The notes under the pieces were generated by a model, which saw nothing but the letters and a program-made list of their open reading frames with translations, was not told the origin of the DNA and ran no database searches. Shown here one piece after another: positions 1 to 12,189 of a stretch of 64,000 nucleotides of DNA. The position numbers and the translations under genes are program-made. The stretch is from Oxytricha trifallax. Lineage: Eukaryota > Ciliophora > Spirotrichea > Sporadotrichida > Oxytrichidae. The stretch spans positions 25,100 to 89,099 of the forward strand of contig ARYC01001452.1 of NCBI GenBank assembly GCA_000711775.1, written 5' to 3'. Position 1 is the stretch's first letter. Each line of letters opens with the position of its first letter.

Positions 1-1660
1 CCGCATGATTCCCTGATAATATCAACATCTATACTATTTTTAGAGTAATCAAGTCAGCGTTTTCTCTCTTCTCTTCATATGATACTTTTACTGAAGAGTT
101 CTTATACAAAAAAATTCTTCTAATAATAATACAATAAAAAAATATTGATTATGACCTACTAAACTTTTTAAAAAGGGTGTGTCTATCTTATAAAAATTGA
201 GATAAAGAATGATTTCATAGTCATCCATAAAATGATTTGAAAAAAAACTAATTATGTTTTTTTAGAGTTTCCAATGAGCATTATAAGCTGACTATAAGCA
301 TCCTTCATGTATTTGAAAAGTTTCTGAACATCATTATTAGCGAAAGAAGATAAAATACCGTGCTTAAAGGAGTACCTAACATTTCCTATTTCATCCTTTA
401 CCAGCTTCTTCTTCTTTTCTTAATGATTAGCTTATTTACTTTGTAGTAGGTACAGAGTGATCGTTTATTTCCTTTACGAATTTCTTTGAGATGTTTTTCT
501 GACCCTCAAATCCATTGGTAAGTTAAAATTCATTAGAATATTGTTTTATAATGTCTATGATTATATTAGTTATTTCGTTTACTAAAATAATTTTTCTTTT
601 TATTAATTTATATTTTTGGTATGTAGTAAAAAGGCTTTGATATTTTCATCACTACGAAGAGCTACTGCTCTCTTATAAGAAAATATTTCGTCATCAGCGT
701 TGCCTTAAACACAAAGTGGTAGGAATACTAGCACCACAAATTTAGATTGACGAGAGCCCGGGTATTTTTCTTAATATTAATTTATCTCAGATAGTACTTA
801 TTCCTCAAATACCTCCTCCAGTCGTAGCTCATTAGCAAATAATTTAAAATATATAATCTTATTAATAAATTAGAATATATTAAATTGACGCACTTATATC
901 TTATTTGTTATACCAGTAGAAAACGAGAATAGTAACAGAAAGCTTGAAAAATAGTATCAAATTCTTGAAGAATGAGTAGTTTAAGAACCCTAAGTCTGTC
1001 TGTCCTACCTTCATTCTCCCGCCCATACTTGTCTCTCTATTCACAGCTGGCATATCCCTAGCTGATGAGCCATAGAACTTTCATTTTATTATATTTTTAA
1101 TATTTCCTCTATACATTTACTTATATACGCATTTAAAACTCATAAGACTGGTTACTATACTTCTGTATATACTGCCACTGCTCTTCTAATTTTACTGCAA
1201 GATCCCCTTAAAAATAATAATTTAAGTGAGGGTGGAATGACTCTCTTGGAACCCACTTATTTGGATGAGTGGATTGAAGGGATTAATCAGGATGTCTTGA
1301 ATTTCTATGTAGTACGATAATGTGTCTTTTCTGTATCGAGATAGTGCCTGGAAAGTAAACAATAATCGTATTATTATTTAATTTCCATTCAATTAAAATA
1401 TTATTAATTTAATTGAAAAGTAGTCAAGCTATTCAAATTCGGTGACTCGACCATATTTTTAATTTTATTATTATTACTAATTTTATAATTATAGATAAAG
1501 CGATTTAATATAATCTTCTTGTAAAATGGTTTAATATAAAACTTTCTCAATTGTTGACCTAGCACTGACCTCCCACCCTGCTTTCGCAACAGACTACTCC
1601 GAAGAAGATATTCAGAGCACAACTGATTAACTACCTTTGGCCTGTTCATCCAATATTAAA
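1..1660 (-). CDS. Unrecognised gene, minus strand, in several segments; runs off the left edge
   Basis: Reading TAA/TAG as Gln, coding-like stretches appear on the minus strand at about 1404-1660, 1140-1345, 905-1082, 240-840 and 1-115. They are separated by very AT-rich pieces of 60-100 bases. Readable pieces include SYYIEIQDILINPFNP, MPAVNRETSMGG, NADDEIFSYKRAVALRSD and NNDVQKLFKYMKDAY. The composition (varied, charged, normal codon mix) contrasts with the A/T spacers. I do not recognise the family. At least one frame break lies near 390. The spacers could be introns or internal eliminated sequences. The segments may belong to more than one gene; edges are approximate. Confidence 0.5.
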
Positions 1661-1779
1661 CTCTAGAATATCAGATCCACCTATTATTTATATTTAATAT
1701 CATTTTGAAAGTAATAAGGGATTATTATTTGAAAAGGGTTATATAATCATTAAATTTATAAGTTATTATTTGCATTATA

Positions 1780-2410
1780 GCGAACTGTCATATGGATAAG
1801 GTAATGGACAGCAAAAAATCACTGTGTTTGATAATGATCATAATAGAAATTCAACATGGATCATCAAAGAAACAGAAAAGGGAGATATTTCTTGAATTAA
1901 ACATTGATTTTTATTATACAAAATAAAAGATGGAATCGAATAAATTAATTTCCACCTCTACAATAATGATAAAAAATGCAGGACTGGAGTGACAGTAAAA
2001 TGCGGAGATATGATAAGACGAGCACATAAGCAAAGACAGAAACCTACATTCTCACAGTAGTTTTAAGTCTCCAGTCAGTGGCAGACAAAAGTCAGTGCTT
2101 TTTGCAATTAGAACGATGTAGATGGTGGTGAAAACTGGGAAATCGAGTGCGGGAGTGACGATGTAGATAGGTATGTCCATGGCAAGACCAAATTCTACTT
2201 GAAGCACAGAGACACTGGCTTGTAGTTATACACTATAGAGGTTCAAAATACAACGAATACAATTGCAGATGCTGCCCCATTATTGGACACAGTGAAATCT
2301 GTACTGCCGGAGGCAAACTTAAGAATGGCGTGTGGAAAGGTCACAGCGGCTTTTACTTACCAGATGTGGAGAGAAGTGCTTTAAATGAATGCAGTAGACA
2401 CACTTAGATA
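1780..2410 (+). pseudogene. SDF2-like MIR-domain protein, fragment with frame breaks and one AT-rich interruption
   Basis: MIR-domain proteins of the SDF2 family are ER-lumen proteins linked to glycosylation and folding. Seen here: GQGNGQQ and STWIIKETEKGD (about 1790-1890), then after an interruption VKCGDMIR (1998-2022), RNLHSH, SPVSGRQ, VSAF, NDVDGGENWEIECGSDDVD, KFYLKHRDTG and YNCRCCPIIGHSEIC. The order matches a MIR repeat pair. Three one-base frame shifts fall within about 400 bp (after the MIR start, after SPVSGRQ and after the HRDTG stretch). The first MIR half and the signal peptide are missing. Gln codons TAG/TAA are used. It is either a degenerate germline copy or a segment of a gene whose other parts lie elsewhere; sequence errors could explain part of the damage. 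Confidence 0.7.
1895..1978 (+). other. AT-rich interruption (IES-like) inside the MIR-domain gene
   Basis: About 84 bases, nearly all A/T, separate the end of one MIR coding segment (ending in TTG) from the next (preceded by ATG). Both junctions carry TG, so a two-base direct repeat is possible. There is no GT start, so it does not look like a spliceosomal intron. It is consistent with a ciliate internal eliminated sequence, but the boundaries are inferred from the protein alone. Confidence 0.4.
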
Positions 2411-2419
2411 GTGATAATA

Positions 2420-3515
2420 AGCTTTCAATTTAAGTTAAAATATTCTCTTTCAATCAACTCTTCTTGTTTAAAACACTATTTTTAATACGAATTGAATTAT
2501 TTCATTTAAGTTTTAAATATCAATCAATCAATTCATGTATTATAATTATTAACTCTCCTTAAATATTAGGGACATGAAAACTCTACTGAAGCGTCAACAT
2601 TAAAGAATATCATTTAATTAATATACATATTTAAAAATAAATATGTTGAATATGAGTAACAGCAGGAGCTACAATACAATATTCAAGAGATAGACAAACT
2701 ACATTGCCTGTCAATATTGACTCTACCATGGTTATTAACGCTCTTGAATCGGTCCACATCAAAAATATAATCTTTCATTAAGTTATTATTTCTTAAGTAA
2801 ATAATTTATTGACCATTTAAAGTAAAATATTCGTATAAAAAATATATTTTTGCAGATATAAATTAATATAGATAATTTAATAGGTGATATTTATATTACT
2901 ATGCTTGAGATTGGCACACACACACCCTTGAAATACATCCTAAATGTAAGCATAAACAATTTATTATACTTGAAATTATACTATGAAGTAAAAATTCTTA
3001 TAGAAAATGATTAATGACGAGACTTTTATGAGAAAACACGCATATAATATCAATAATTGCTATTTAATGACATGAACAGAGATATTAAGTTTATATAGAA
3101 TTATAACAATAATATCTTTAATTTTATAAATATTTTGACTTTTATAGAATATTAATGAAAGGTAAGTACCAGAAATGAATCAGTTGTATACTCCTTTTAG
3201 ATTAATAACTTAAACTTTTAGAAGTAAAATATTATCTTTATTGTATAAATTTGGTAGAAATATGGTTAGTATATTATGCTACGAGCTCCAAATACAATGA
3301 GTGATCATCCCCAATATTACCCTGAACATATAAGCTTTATACTTCAATATGACCCTACTTTAATAATGCCAATGGCTTTATGATGATGAATTATTTGCTT
3401 TTGAAAGTAAGTTTTTTAATTTAATTTTATGCTCTTTAAATAAATTAATCAACTTAGAAAGCTTTACTTTAACTTTATTATTAAATTCTCTATTTTATCT
3501 AATTCACAAGCCATA

Positions 3516-3551
<36 letters not shown>

Positions 3552-4260
3552 AGTGACCATTCACTCTTGATAAATTAAAGAAACACATGCACACCTATTT
3601 ATCAATCCTTGCTAGTTATATATCTATCTTGCATATCATAGTATTGCCTTAGGTTCATGTGATAAGTTTCATGAGTTTTTGCTAATACATTTAATTATGA
3701 GTAAAGGCTATAAAGTTGTAAAAGGTATTATGGAGAGGTAGAAAATGAATAAAATATTTAATTCGTGATCGAGAGAGAAATTATAAATCCATTCATAATA
3801 ATTTTATCATAGTATTTTTATTTTATTTAAAATTTCTATATTCGAGTGATTTTAGAGTAAAATTAAGGAACAGTAAAATAATTTAAATTTCTTGGGAAAA
3901 TAAAGGCAAATAGCAAAAATATCAAAATGTTATAAGCTTAGGTCAAACATCAATCAATCATAATAATGAATAAAGTTAGGCAGCTTCGTTAATAACTAAA
4001 ATAAATGAGACTTTTATATCTCTGAAGTTTAAGGATAGTTTTGTTCAAGTCTCACTTTTCAACTCCGTTAAAGAAAATGCATATCGATGAAATTTTAGAA
4101 TGCGCGCTCTTATAAAGTTTGTTTTGGTTACTAAACTCAGGAATGATTTTCTTTTCCGAGTTCAATGTTGATTATTATCGATTTTAAGAGAAGTTTCATA
4201 GCTCAACGAAAGTCATCTTGCTTCTCTTCAAAGTCTAGTTCTCAAAATCATTCTTTTCAC
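2420..4260. other. AT-rich stretch without a supported gene
   Basis: Mostly A/T sequence. A short open stretch starting MSDHPQYYPEH at about 3297, ending at two TGA codons after about 28 residues, could be an isolated coding segment but cannot be confirmed. An (AT)n run is at 3519-3547. Confidence 0.5.
3519..3547. repeat. (AT)n microsatellite
   Basis: Uninterrupted alternating AT run of about 29 bases. Confidence 0.95.
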
Positions 4261-4269
4261 TTTAGAATA

Positions 4270-5962
4270 ATAAATTGTGAAGTCCTTTGAGTGCATTCGT
4301 GTGAAATGAGATCTGCAAATTAGGCTTTAGAAACTGGACTAGAACCTAGATAAGATTTATCTTGGAATAAGAAGCCAACAATACAGCTTATATCTTATTG
4401 ATTAAAGTCATCTACAAACGAATTAGGCCAGTTATTGCCCATTTGATTCATAAAATTTCCAAGGAGCTGATTATTTTAATTATTTTTTTACTCTTCCATG
4501 TTGTTCATATTGAAGAGTTAGTCTGGGTTCTTAAATTTTGTTCATTCATAATAGAAACAGTAATGTCATTATCGCGAACCTAATATAAAAAACTCTCAAC
4601 ATATGGGTAAAGAGTCATAAGAGTTGACTAAGAGATTTCGTCTAGGCTAGATTTTCTTGCTTTACCTTTTTTTAATGCTTGCTCTCAGGACTTAAAAGTT
4701 AGAATTCATGAATGTGATGTCTTCATAATTCATGATAAACACATTAGTCATAACTTGGCCTTAGTTGCTTAGAATGTGATTATTTTTAGATTGCTTTATA
4801 ATCAAATATGACATTACATTATTAATATTGTTTCATTTTCATAGATTAGATCTTGGACTTGTCTCTGTTTCATTCTCTTAGTTTTCTTGTCAAACTTCAT
4901 GAATCCCTTACTGATAAATTTAAATTTAATTTTCATTACACGCATCTTGATATTGCTTAGCCTTCATCTTGTTGGAGTTATTATCAAGATCTTTATTGGA
5001 GTTATTATCAAGATCTTTATTGGAGTCTGCATTTCACCAATCAAGTATTTCATCGAAACAGTCTGGGAAATTTTTATCTACATTTTTAATTTCAATGCAA
5101 TCAATGTCATCGTTGAATGGATTGTCATGCATGAATGGATGAATGGAGTATCTTCTAATTTCATCATAGGGAAACCGCCATAATCACCCATTCCATTATT
5201 GAGGAACTTTTATGCCATTTTTATTACATCCTCGTTGATTATTTGTCAAGTTTTGATTTCTTGAAACATCAAGGAAGTTGTTTCTCAATTATTCTGCCAT
5301 CTAACCATCTGCTTTCATCATAATTTAATTAAGTTCTCTTTCAAATTCACCATGTTAAAATTAAATGTTTCTGATATCACTATTATCAAAATCATGCTCT
5401 CTCTTGATGTTCGACAAGTCAAAACTCAAATTATGATTTTATCACATGTCATTATTCATAAATGAAGACATCATTTCATCTTTCATTTGAAAATTTTCTT
5501 GTTTCAATCTTCATTGCTATCATTATATAAATTTCTTAAAAGCGTCTTAGACTTTATCCATAACTTGCTTGTCTATGACTGGGTATTAGACCACACAAAA
5601 GTCGATGAATTCTTGGGTATAACTCCTTGGGCATAGTTAGGGATGTTGTTGCTTCCCTAGTCTCTCTATCTCCTCTCTTTATTCTGCTAGTGTCTTCTGG
5701 CTTTATCTGCAGCAATTTGCTGGGCTTCTTCGTTAAAATCTCCGAAACATCTTAGAGTCTCCAGAGTTATGTTTGATTCACTAAACAGGTTGTTAGATTT
5801 GCGATTGATAATCTTGGAGAGTCCATGGATCAGGGGAATGACTACCCTAAGATCGATGGAACCTTGGTTGGTGAGCGTCATGATAACTATTAAAGTATGT
5901 TTCAAATCCATGGCATGAATTACTGGTTTTGACAACCTTCTCAATAAAAACATGCAATTCAT
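4270..5962 (-). CDS. Unrecognised Asn/Gln/Asp-rich gene, minus strand
   Basis: With TAR read as Gln the minus strand is open through most of this stretch. The upstream part (5962-5690) reads IDLRVVIPLIHGLSK and EEAQQIAADKARR. A frame break near 5690 leads into LAEQREEIERLGKQQ, QEFIDFCVVQYPVIDKQV and EHDFDNSDIRNIQFQH. Further on are DNPFNDDIDCIEIKNVDKN and a duplicated NNSNKDLD unit. The end region reads QLLGNFMNQMGNNWPNSF. TGA codons occur in frame several times (for example three between 5550 and 5440), each followed by more coding-like sequence. Low-complexity, acidic and polar; probably a nuclear or cytoplasmic disordered protein. Family unknown; boundaries approximate; several frame breaks. 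Confidence 0.55.
4977..5024. repeat. Tandem repeat, 2 x 24 bp, in frame
   Basis: Two identical 24-base units lie head to tail. The length is a multiple of three, and on the minus strand they encode the repeated eight-residue unit NNSNKDLD inside the N/Q-rich gene. Confidence 0.9.
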
Positions 5963-5969
5963 ATTTGCT

Positions 5970-6500
5970 TCAATTCATCATAACTTTAGATTTATTTTTG
6001 AATAGATTTATTTGCTGCTGGGGCACCTTCGCTCTTGAACTTATTCTTAGTATTATAATTGCTTCTTAATCCTTGATTATAGTTAAAGTATAATAGAAGT
6101 TCCAGTTGATTATATGAGTCCTCTGTTTTGTCATTTTTGCAGAAAATTTAAATTTTAAATATAGATGATATTTATATTTTAACTTAAGGTAAAACTTTTT
6201 TATTTCAAACAGTCTCAATATTTAAATTTCTGATTTCTTTCTAATTTTCTTTTCTCTTTCACTTTCTTAAAGTTATTTTCATTATAAATTTAAAATAGAG
6301 TAAAAATACAAAAATTCCTTAATTATAAAATCATAGTATGTGCTTATAGATGTTTTTAATTTTCAGTTCTATACTATTAATTCTACTATATCTATTATTG
6401 ATGCTTGGTAATTTTAATCCATTATTACTTTATGTGTCATCAACATTTATTTTGTTCCTTGACTATCTTCTTTAGGTTGATGTGTTTTTCCTCTCCAGAC
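5970..6500. other. AT-rich spacer without a supported gene
   Basis: High A/T, no coding-like frame in either direction seen. It leads directly into the poly-G-ended repeat element. Confidence 0.5.
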
Positions 6501-6503
6501 TTT

Positions 6504-6964
6504 AAGTAATCGGGGGGGGGGGAAGTTTCCTGCCCCAAAATTTTATATGCACCCTAGGGGGGAAGTTTCCTGCCCCCAAAAAGGTAGTTTCCTGCCCCAT
6601 ACATAAAAATATGTAATTTTTATAATTTTCAAAGAATCTTTATCATCAATTATGATGTAGTTTTTTTTATAAATTTAGCTTCAAATATCATTTCTACCTT
6701 GATAATCAATTTAAAATTTAATGAAAATTACATTAATTATTAATAAAAAACACTTATTTTGGCATTGTTAATAATATATAATTTGATAAAGAATAATTAT
6801 GTACCTTGAAAATTATATAATAATAGATGTTGTATAGAATATGATTATGGTAATTGAAATTGAAATTTATTTGTTTCTATTAAATTTATTGCAAAAAAAA
6901 TAAAATTAATGTTGGGGGCAGGAAACTACCTTTTGGGGCAGGAAACTTCCCCCCCCAAGTAATC
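6504..6964. mobile_element. Non-autonomous MITE-like element with G-tract ends and 8-bp target duplication
   Basis: The element (6512-6956, 445 bp) starts with 11 G followed by AAGTTTCCTGCCCCAAAA and ends with the inverse, finishing in 8 C. It is flanked by identical 8-base direct repeats AAGTAATC at 6504-6511 and 6957-6964. The motif GTTTCCTGCCCC occurs three times at the left end and twice, inverted, at the right end; between them is about 300 bp of A/T-rich DNA with no ORF. An 8-bp duplication is typical of hAT-type transposition, but the ends do not resemble a known family that I can name. Confidence 0.85.
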
Positions 6965-7022
6965 TAAAAGTTAGTTAGTTTTTAGCATAGAAATTAAATC
7001 TGGAGATATGAATCAATCCGTA

Positions 7023-7812
7023 GATTTAATATAGAAATCTATTTTAATCACAATGGAAGTTTTAGTAATTAAAATTTAACTTATTAATTAATTAAATCTA
7101 ATGTGAAACTTTGAATTAATAAATCATTCTACCTTTATCATAGTAGAAGACTGCTTCATCACTTTTCACGATAACAGTAGTAGAAAATTATCATTCTATA
7201 ACTCTCTGTGACTACTATAGATGTCATCAATCTTACATTTGTGTCAACATTCTGACAATTGTGATTGTTTTTACTGTTGTGATTATTTTCATTAATAGGA
7301 CGTTTTCTGTGATTAATCACAAAAAATCAAAAAATTTGGGTATTGGGATTAAAATAATCACATTAAGAATTCTTACTCAAGAATATAGAAGTTTCTACTT
7401 TACACAGCTATTTTATATTTGTATCCTTATTTTTATTTCAACACTTCTATATTCTTGAGTAAGAATTCTTAATGTGATTATTTTAATCCCAATACCCAAA
7501 TTTTTTGATTTTTTGTGATTAATCACAGAAAACGTCCTATTAATGAAAATAATCACAACAGTAAAAACAATCACAATTGTCAGAATGTTGACACAAATGT
7601 AAGATTGATGACATCTATAGTAGTCACAGAGAGTTATAGAATGATAATTTTCTACTACTGTTATCGTGAAAAGTGATGAAGCAGTCTTCTACTATGATAA
7701 AGGTAGAATGATTTATTAATTCAAAGTTTCACATTAGATTTAATTAATTAATAAGTTAAATTTTAATTACTAAAACTTCCATTGTGATTAAAATAGATTT
7801 CTATATTAAATC
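7023..7812. repeat. 790-bp palindrome: two 370-bp inverted arms around a 50-base loop
   Basis: Bases 7023-7392 are the reverse complement of 7443-7812 wherever I compared them, with no mismatch found; the loop is 7393-7442. The flanking bases keep some similarity outside the arms (AATCCGTA on the left, AATTCCGTTT inverted on the right). No gene lies in the arms: the short open frames there mirror each other. A transcript would fold into a very long hairpin. It could be a MITE-like foldback element, a small-RNA source or an assembly artefact of inverted reads. Confidence 0.9.
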
Positions 7813-7829
7813 AAACGGAATTCAGTAGA

Positions 7830-8305
7830 ATGATTCAAACATATTCAGCTTTTAGGAACTATGTCTCAACGGTTTGTCAGCATGCATATTGGTGTGCACA
7901 TCGGCTCTCACACCGTTGTGAGCGCAAACTCCCCTTCTACCTAGTATTTTATCCTTATCTTACTGAGTGTTTTCTTTTTTTCTTAGGTGTGCTGTACCAT
8001 GTAAAACCCCATTCAATTATCTGTTGGAACTGTCTCCTAACCAAGGCTAGATGGGGAAACTTATGATTGCACATTATCAGGGTTTCTTCTGTAGATTTCT
8101 TCTACTTTCCTGATGATGGAGTCTTTACGGGAATCATGCGGTGTGTCCCAATTCTTTGCATTATCCTTGTTTACGTATTATGAGGAGGTTCTCAGATCCG
8201 GGACTTATCTCGTAAAAATCGAGTGCCTTCACGATTTCGAACTCCGGTACAGTACTAAAATTTGTCGGGATACCTCCCAAAATACCAGTAGTCGTAACCA
8301 AGTAA
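7830..8305 (-). CDS. Unrecognised gene segment abutting the palindrome, minus strand
   Basis: The base composition here is more balanced than in the surroundings. On the minus strand the frame reads GILGGIPTNFSTVPEFEIV, ALDFYEISPGSENLLIIRKQ and, after one frame break near 8135, DSIIRKVEEIYRRNPDNVQ and KTLSKIRIKYQVEGEFALT, with a TAR Gln and an in-frame TGA. The plus strand is also open for a similar length, but its composition is less protein-like. The family is not recognised. The segment ends about 20 bases from the right arm of the palindrome. Confidence 0.5.
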
Positions 8306-8449
8306 TCTAAAAATAAAAAATAAATTAATATTTATATCTATTTTATAACTTCCTTCATTTTAAATATTTTAAATGATGCTTTAGTTTTGAGATAGCAAAC
8401 ATTATCATTTTAGATCATGTATTAATTAGAATAATTTATCATTTTCTTT

Positions 8450-8660
8450 GAGAGGAGTCATGACAATAGGGTTGGATCCACCAGGGCTCTCAAAAACCCT
8501 GCTAAACTCTATTTATTGCGGCCTATTCAATATCAATCCATATTTAGGGTAGTATTTCCTCACCTTTGGCAAATTTTATTTATATTACTACTAAATTATG
8601 TCCCTCCAATCTCTCCCAACTTTAGTGAATTTATTACAACAATACTGTTGCTAATGAATC
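8450..8660 (-). CDS. Coding segment, minus strand, unrecognised
   Basis: The minus-strand frame reads GRDWRDIIQQQYKQ, KVRKYYPKYGLILNRPQQIE and SRVFESPGGSNPIVMT, with four TAR Gln codons. It is probably another segment of the same gene as the neighbouring minus-strand pieces. No domain recognised. Confidence 0.45.
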
Positions 8661-9524
8661 TATTAATATAAATAAAAATAGTAGAGAAGACAAAATTCTT
8701 ATTTTTTTATCTAGTTTTGGACTAACCTCTTCTTTCGATTTATATAGTCATAGAAATCGTGAGATTTATTAAAGAAAAATTTAGAATTTTAGAATTAATC
8801 TCTGTTGTCAAGATTATCCGTTGATTATTCGTTATTTAATTCGCTTAGCATGTTTAATGTTTCTTTACCTACTTATTTTGTTAAATTTATTTTATTCATA
8901 TATATATTCTAAAATATATGAATAAATGATCTTAGTCTTTGTTAATATTTTTTGATTTGCCCAGCATTTCAATAAAACTGTTGCTTTTGTTCTTTGAGCA
9001 ATTCCTCAAGTCTTCTCTTCTAATATTTTTCCTTATCCACTCTCTATCATCAAATGATATAGCAATAATTCATTTTACTAATAATAATTTGGATTTTTGG
9101 TTGTTTATATTCTGCTTTTAGTTGCTTTAAATATGAATTCAGTAGAGTTGAATTTTCATATAATGGTTTAATTTAATACATATTATTATGCTAATTATGA
9201 ATATGCATTAAAAAAATGATGTTTATAAATGGATTAGTTTCGCTTTCCTTGATTGTGTTATTGCTCATCAACTCAGCTTTATATAAGTCATAGGGAGTAG
9301 ATGAACTCTGATTTTGAATATATTGATTTATATTTGAAGCATTTTTAGTCAATCAAATGTTGTTATTATTACTTATCGCAAGAGACCTCAATGTGATCAA
9401 ATTATTATTATTATATTATATTACTTATTTCAAATCTTGATAAAATAACATTGCTCTGTCCCTCTTTATTAAATATGAAAAATTAATAAAGACAATATAG
9501 AATGAATACATTATGATAAATGAA

Positions 9525-10380
9525 ACTTACAAGCGTTTTTAGAGAGTGATTTAGAGGTGTACCTGTTTCTCAAGATATCATTGATACTTTGCAATTTAGG
9601 GTTCAATCTGTCTATAATTCTATTAATGTTCTCAATTGTACCACTGTAGTACAAATTATTTAAATTTCTTGCCACATGAATTAAATGTAGTTAATAAGAT
9701 TTCTACCACTAAAGCCATTATATCAAAGAATATAATTAAAAAGAAAGCACTGTAACTATTGATTGAATTATCTTATGGTGAAGTGAAAGATTAATTTACT
9801 TATCTTTAATTATTATTAATCAGATGTATATTTAGAGACGCTCTGCAATCATAAGTCTGAAATTATTGTTAAAAAGGATTGCTGGTATTTTTGCTCTGAG
9901 ATATTTATGAGAATTTCTATCTATCAAAGTCTATAAGAAATAAGATATTATCACTAAGAAAATAAATAAAGTTGTTAAAATATAAATTTTATTGCAAAAA
10001 ATGAATTTTAGATTCATTAATCGACTAAATATTACCTTGTGTTTAATTGTCTGATTGAGCATTTTGTTTATTTTTACTTGATATTGCTCCTCCACCATGC
10101 GCCTTAGTCATCTTATTTTGTCTGAGATTATATTTCAAACTTAAATTTATTGAAAAATTAAATAGTATCTCCTTTCCCTTCGTTTTTTAGTTATTAACTT
10201 AGATTTATAAAATTTTTTTAGAGGAATGCAGCAAAACCTAATTATAATTCATATCTAAGATATAAATTAAGGATCAACCTCCTCGCTTTATTATCTATTT
10301 TCCCAGTTTTAAAGTTACTTTCTTCTTGGAACGCTTTAATAATATATCTAGAGCTACGCACTGCTTAGTGAACCCATCTT
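9525..10380 (-). CDS. Minus-strand coding segments separated by AT-rich spacers
   Basis: Three short coding-like stretches lie on the minus strand: 10270-10375 (KQCVALDILLKRSKKKVTLK), 9990-10140 (NKMTKAHGGGAISSKNKQN) and 9530-9650 (SGTIENINRIIDRLNPKLQS). Each is framed by almost pure A/T DNA. The basic and polar composition suggests one gene in pieces, transcribed leftwards. Function unknown; the segment order is assumed to be collinear. Confidence 0.4.
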
Positions 10381-10389
10381 TTATAAATA

Positions 10390-12180
10390 AGATTTGATCT
10401 CTTTTTTAAGGTAATTATTTTTATTTTTAGTTAAAAATCTATTTGATTGATTAGTAATTATCTTTTCGATATATAATAGTCAAAAATTTGTATTAATAGC
10501 AATAGAAATACAAAGTATGATAAATTAATTTACAAATAAAATAATTGAACTGAGTATAATTGTTCTGAGAACTGATTGAAATTTATTGAATCTAGCAGTT
10601 AATCTCAGTCCTTCTTTGTAATAATTTTAAATGAGGATTATAAGCTAAAATTAAAAATATAAATATAATAATTTAAATCAGAAAACATTTTAACTATAAA
10701 GTATAAATAAGTAGTATAATAAAACTTATTAATATAATTTAGATTTAAAAAAAATATTAATGAACTACTATTATCAAATATCAAATATAAATATTTAGAG
10801 ACTCATATTTGCAAATTAAGTTTAGGTCTAATTTATACTCTACTTAATATTTCCAAAATTAACTCTTATGCAATATTTTGATTAAAATGTATATAATAAA
10901 ATATTTGAGAACAAAATTAATGTGTTTTTTCTGTCAAAATAATTTATAATCTTCTTCGCTTATCTTATTGATCAATACAAACTTAATATATATAATAATA
11001 AGTTATATGCTCTGACTTAAATTCATTGTTGAGTCATGTACACTTATATATGTGCGTTTCTCAACTATACACCCAGAATATGTTAATATTCCATAATTTG
11101 ATTATTAGTCCCACCATTATATCAAAAGGCATATAATTAATTATTATATTACTTATTCATAGTAATTAAAAGAATATAAATTATTATTCCTTAATGGTGA
11201 CTCTATTTTACTCTTAAATGCTTTTTCTATTGCAATTAAATCTTAAGAAATTTATATTAAGAAATCTACTCTAATGTAGGGATCTAGACTGTCCATTTTG
11301 ATCTTTTTCTCACTTCTCTGAGATTAGTAGGTGTCTTTTAATTCTTGAGTTTTCAATTACTCATCTGTAATAATAAATATATAACAATTATTCGTTCACA
11401 CATTAAACAAATGATAAGCATGAGAAAAGTTTTATAAACGTAATTTTACATTAATATAATTGAAAAGTGAAATCATTTATAAAAAAACAACATTGAGCTG
11501 TGGTCAAAGCCTATTGTACATATTAAGGATCTAGGAAAATAATTGTCATCTTGCTGATATCAAACGAAGAAGACGGCGAAATTGGGCTTGCCTCCAAGTA
11601 TATCCACACAGTTCGGCAAAAAAAAACATGTCTTCAAAGACTTATGATTTAACTGTTTATTCTCATTTGAACGTATTTTAAAAAACTACCTGGATCCCAG
11701 AGATATATTATTAGCTATATATATTTGATAATCCTACTCTATATTCTCTAATCCTAGTTTTTTTGTCATAATAATCATTAATGATGTTGGGAAAGTACCC
11801 TCATATGTGTACAGCAATAAATTATAGCCTATGACTTAAGAGAGCACAGTTGAAGAATTAAAATTATTGCTCATTGGATCGTATTATCCTGCTAAATCTC
11901 AGTCACCTCTATTTTCTAATAGGATTGTTCATCTTTCATTTATCATCTCTAAAAATAAATATTTATAACATTTAATTAGATAATTATATTCTTCTATTTC
12001 TATAAGTAAAAGTTAAAACTAGCTTGGATTATAAAATATCATATAAGTAAAGGTGTTATTAATTGTAAAAAAATAGAATACAAATTTAATAAACGACAAA
12101 TCTAAATTAACAAAAATTCAGTAACGGATAGAGATTACTCATCTAAATTTACTGTCTCATTCTTGACTATATTTTATTAG
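10390..12180. other. AT-rich stretch, at most short coding remnants
   Basis: Mostly A/T with no long Gln-code frame. Small more balanced patches at 11270-11335 (minus: TPTNLREVRKRSKWTV) and 11500-11640 may be coding segments, but direction and frame are uncertain. Confidence 0.4.
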
Positions 12181-12189
12181 AGACACTAC

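Noticed and set aside
4887-5183. Plus-strand hydrophobic open frame with a duplicated IIKIFIGV unit
   Set aside because: It is the antisense of the Asn/Asp-rich minus-strand coding sequence and of its 24-bp tandem repeat; the minus frame has the protein-like composition.
7261-7458. Plus-strand open frame inside the palindrome
   Set aside because: Low-complexity I/F/T-rich reading of one palindrome arm; the other arm mirrors it, so no gene evidence.
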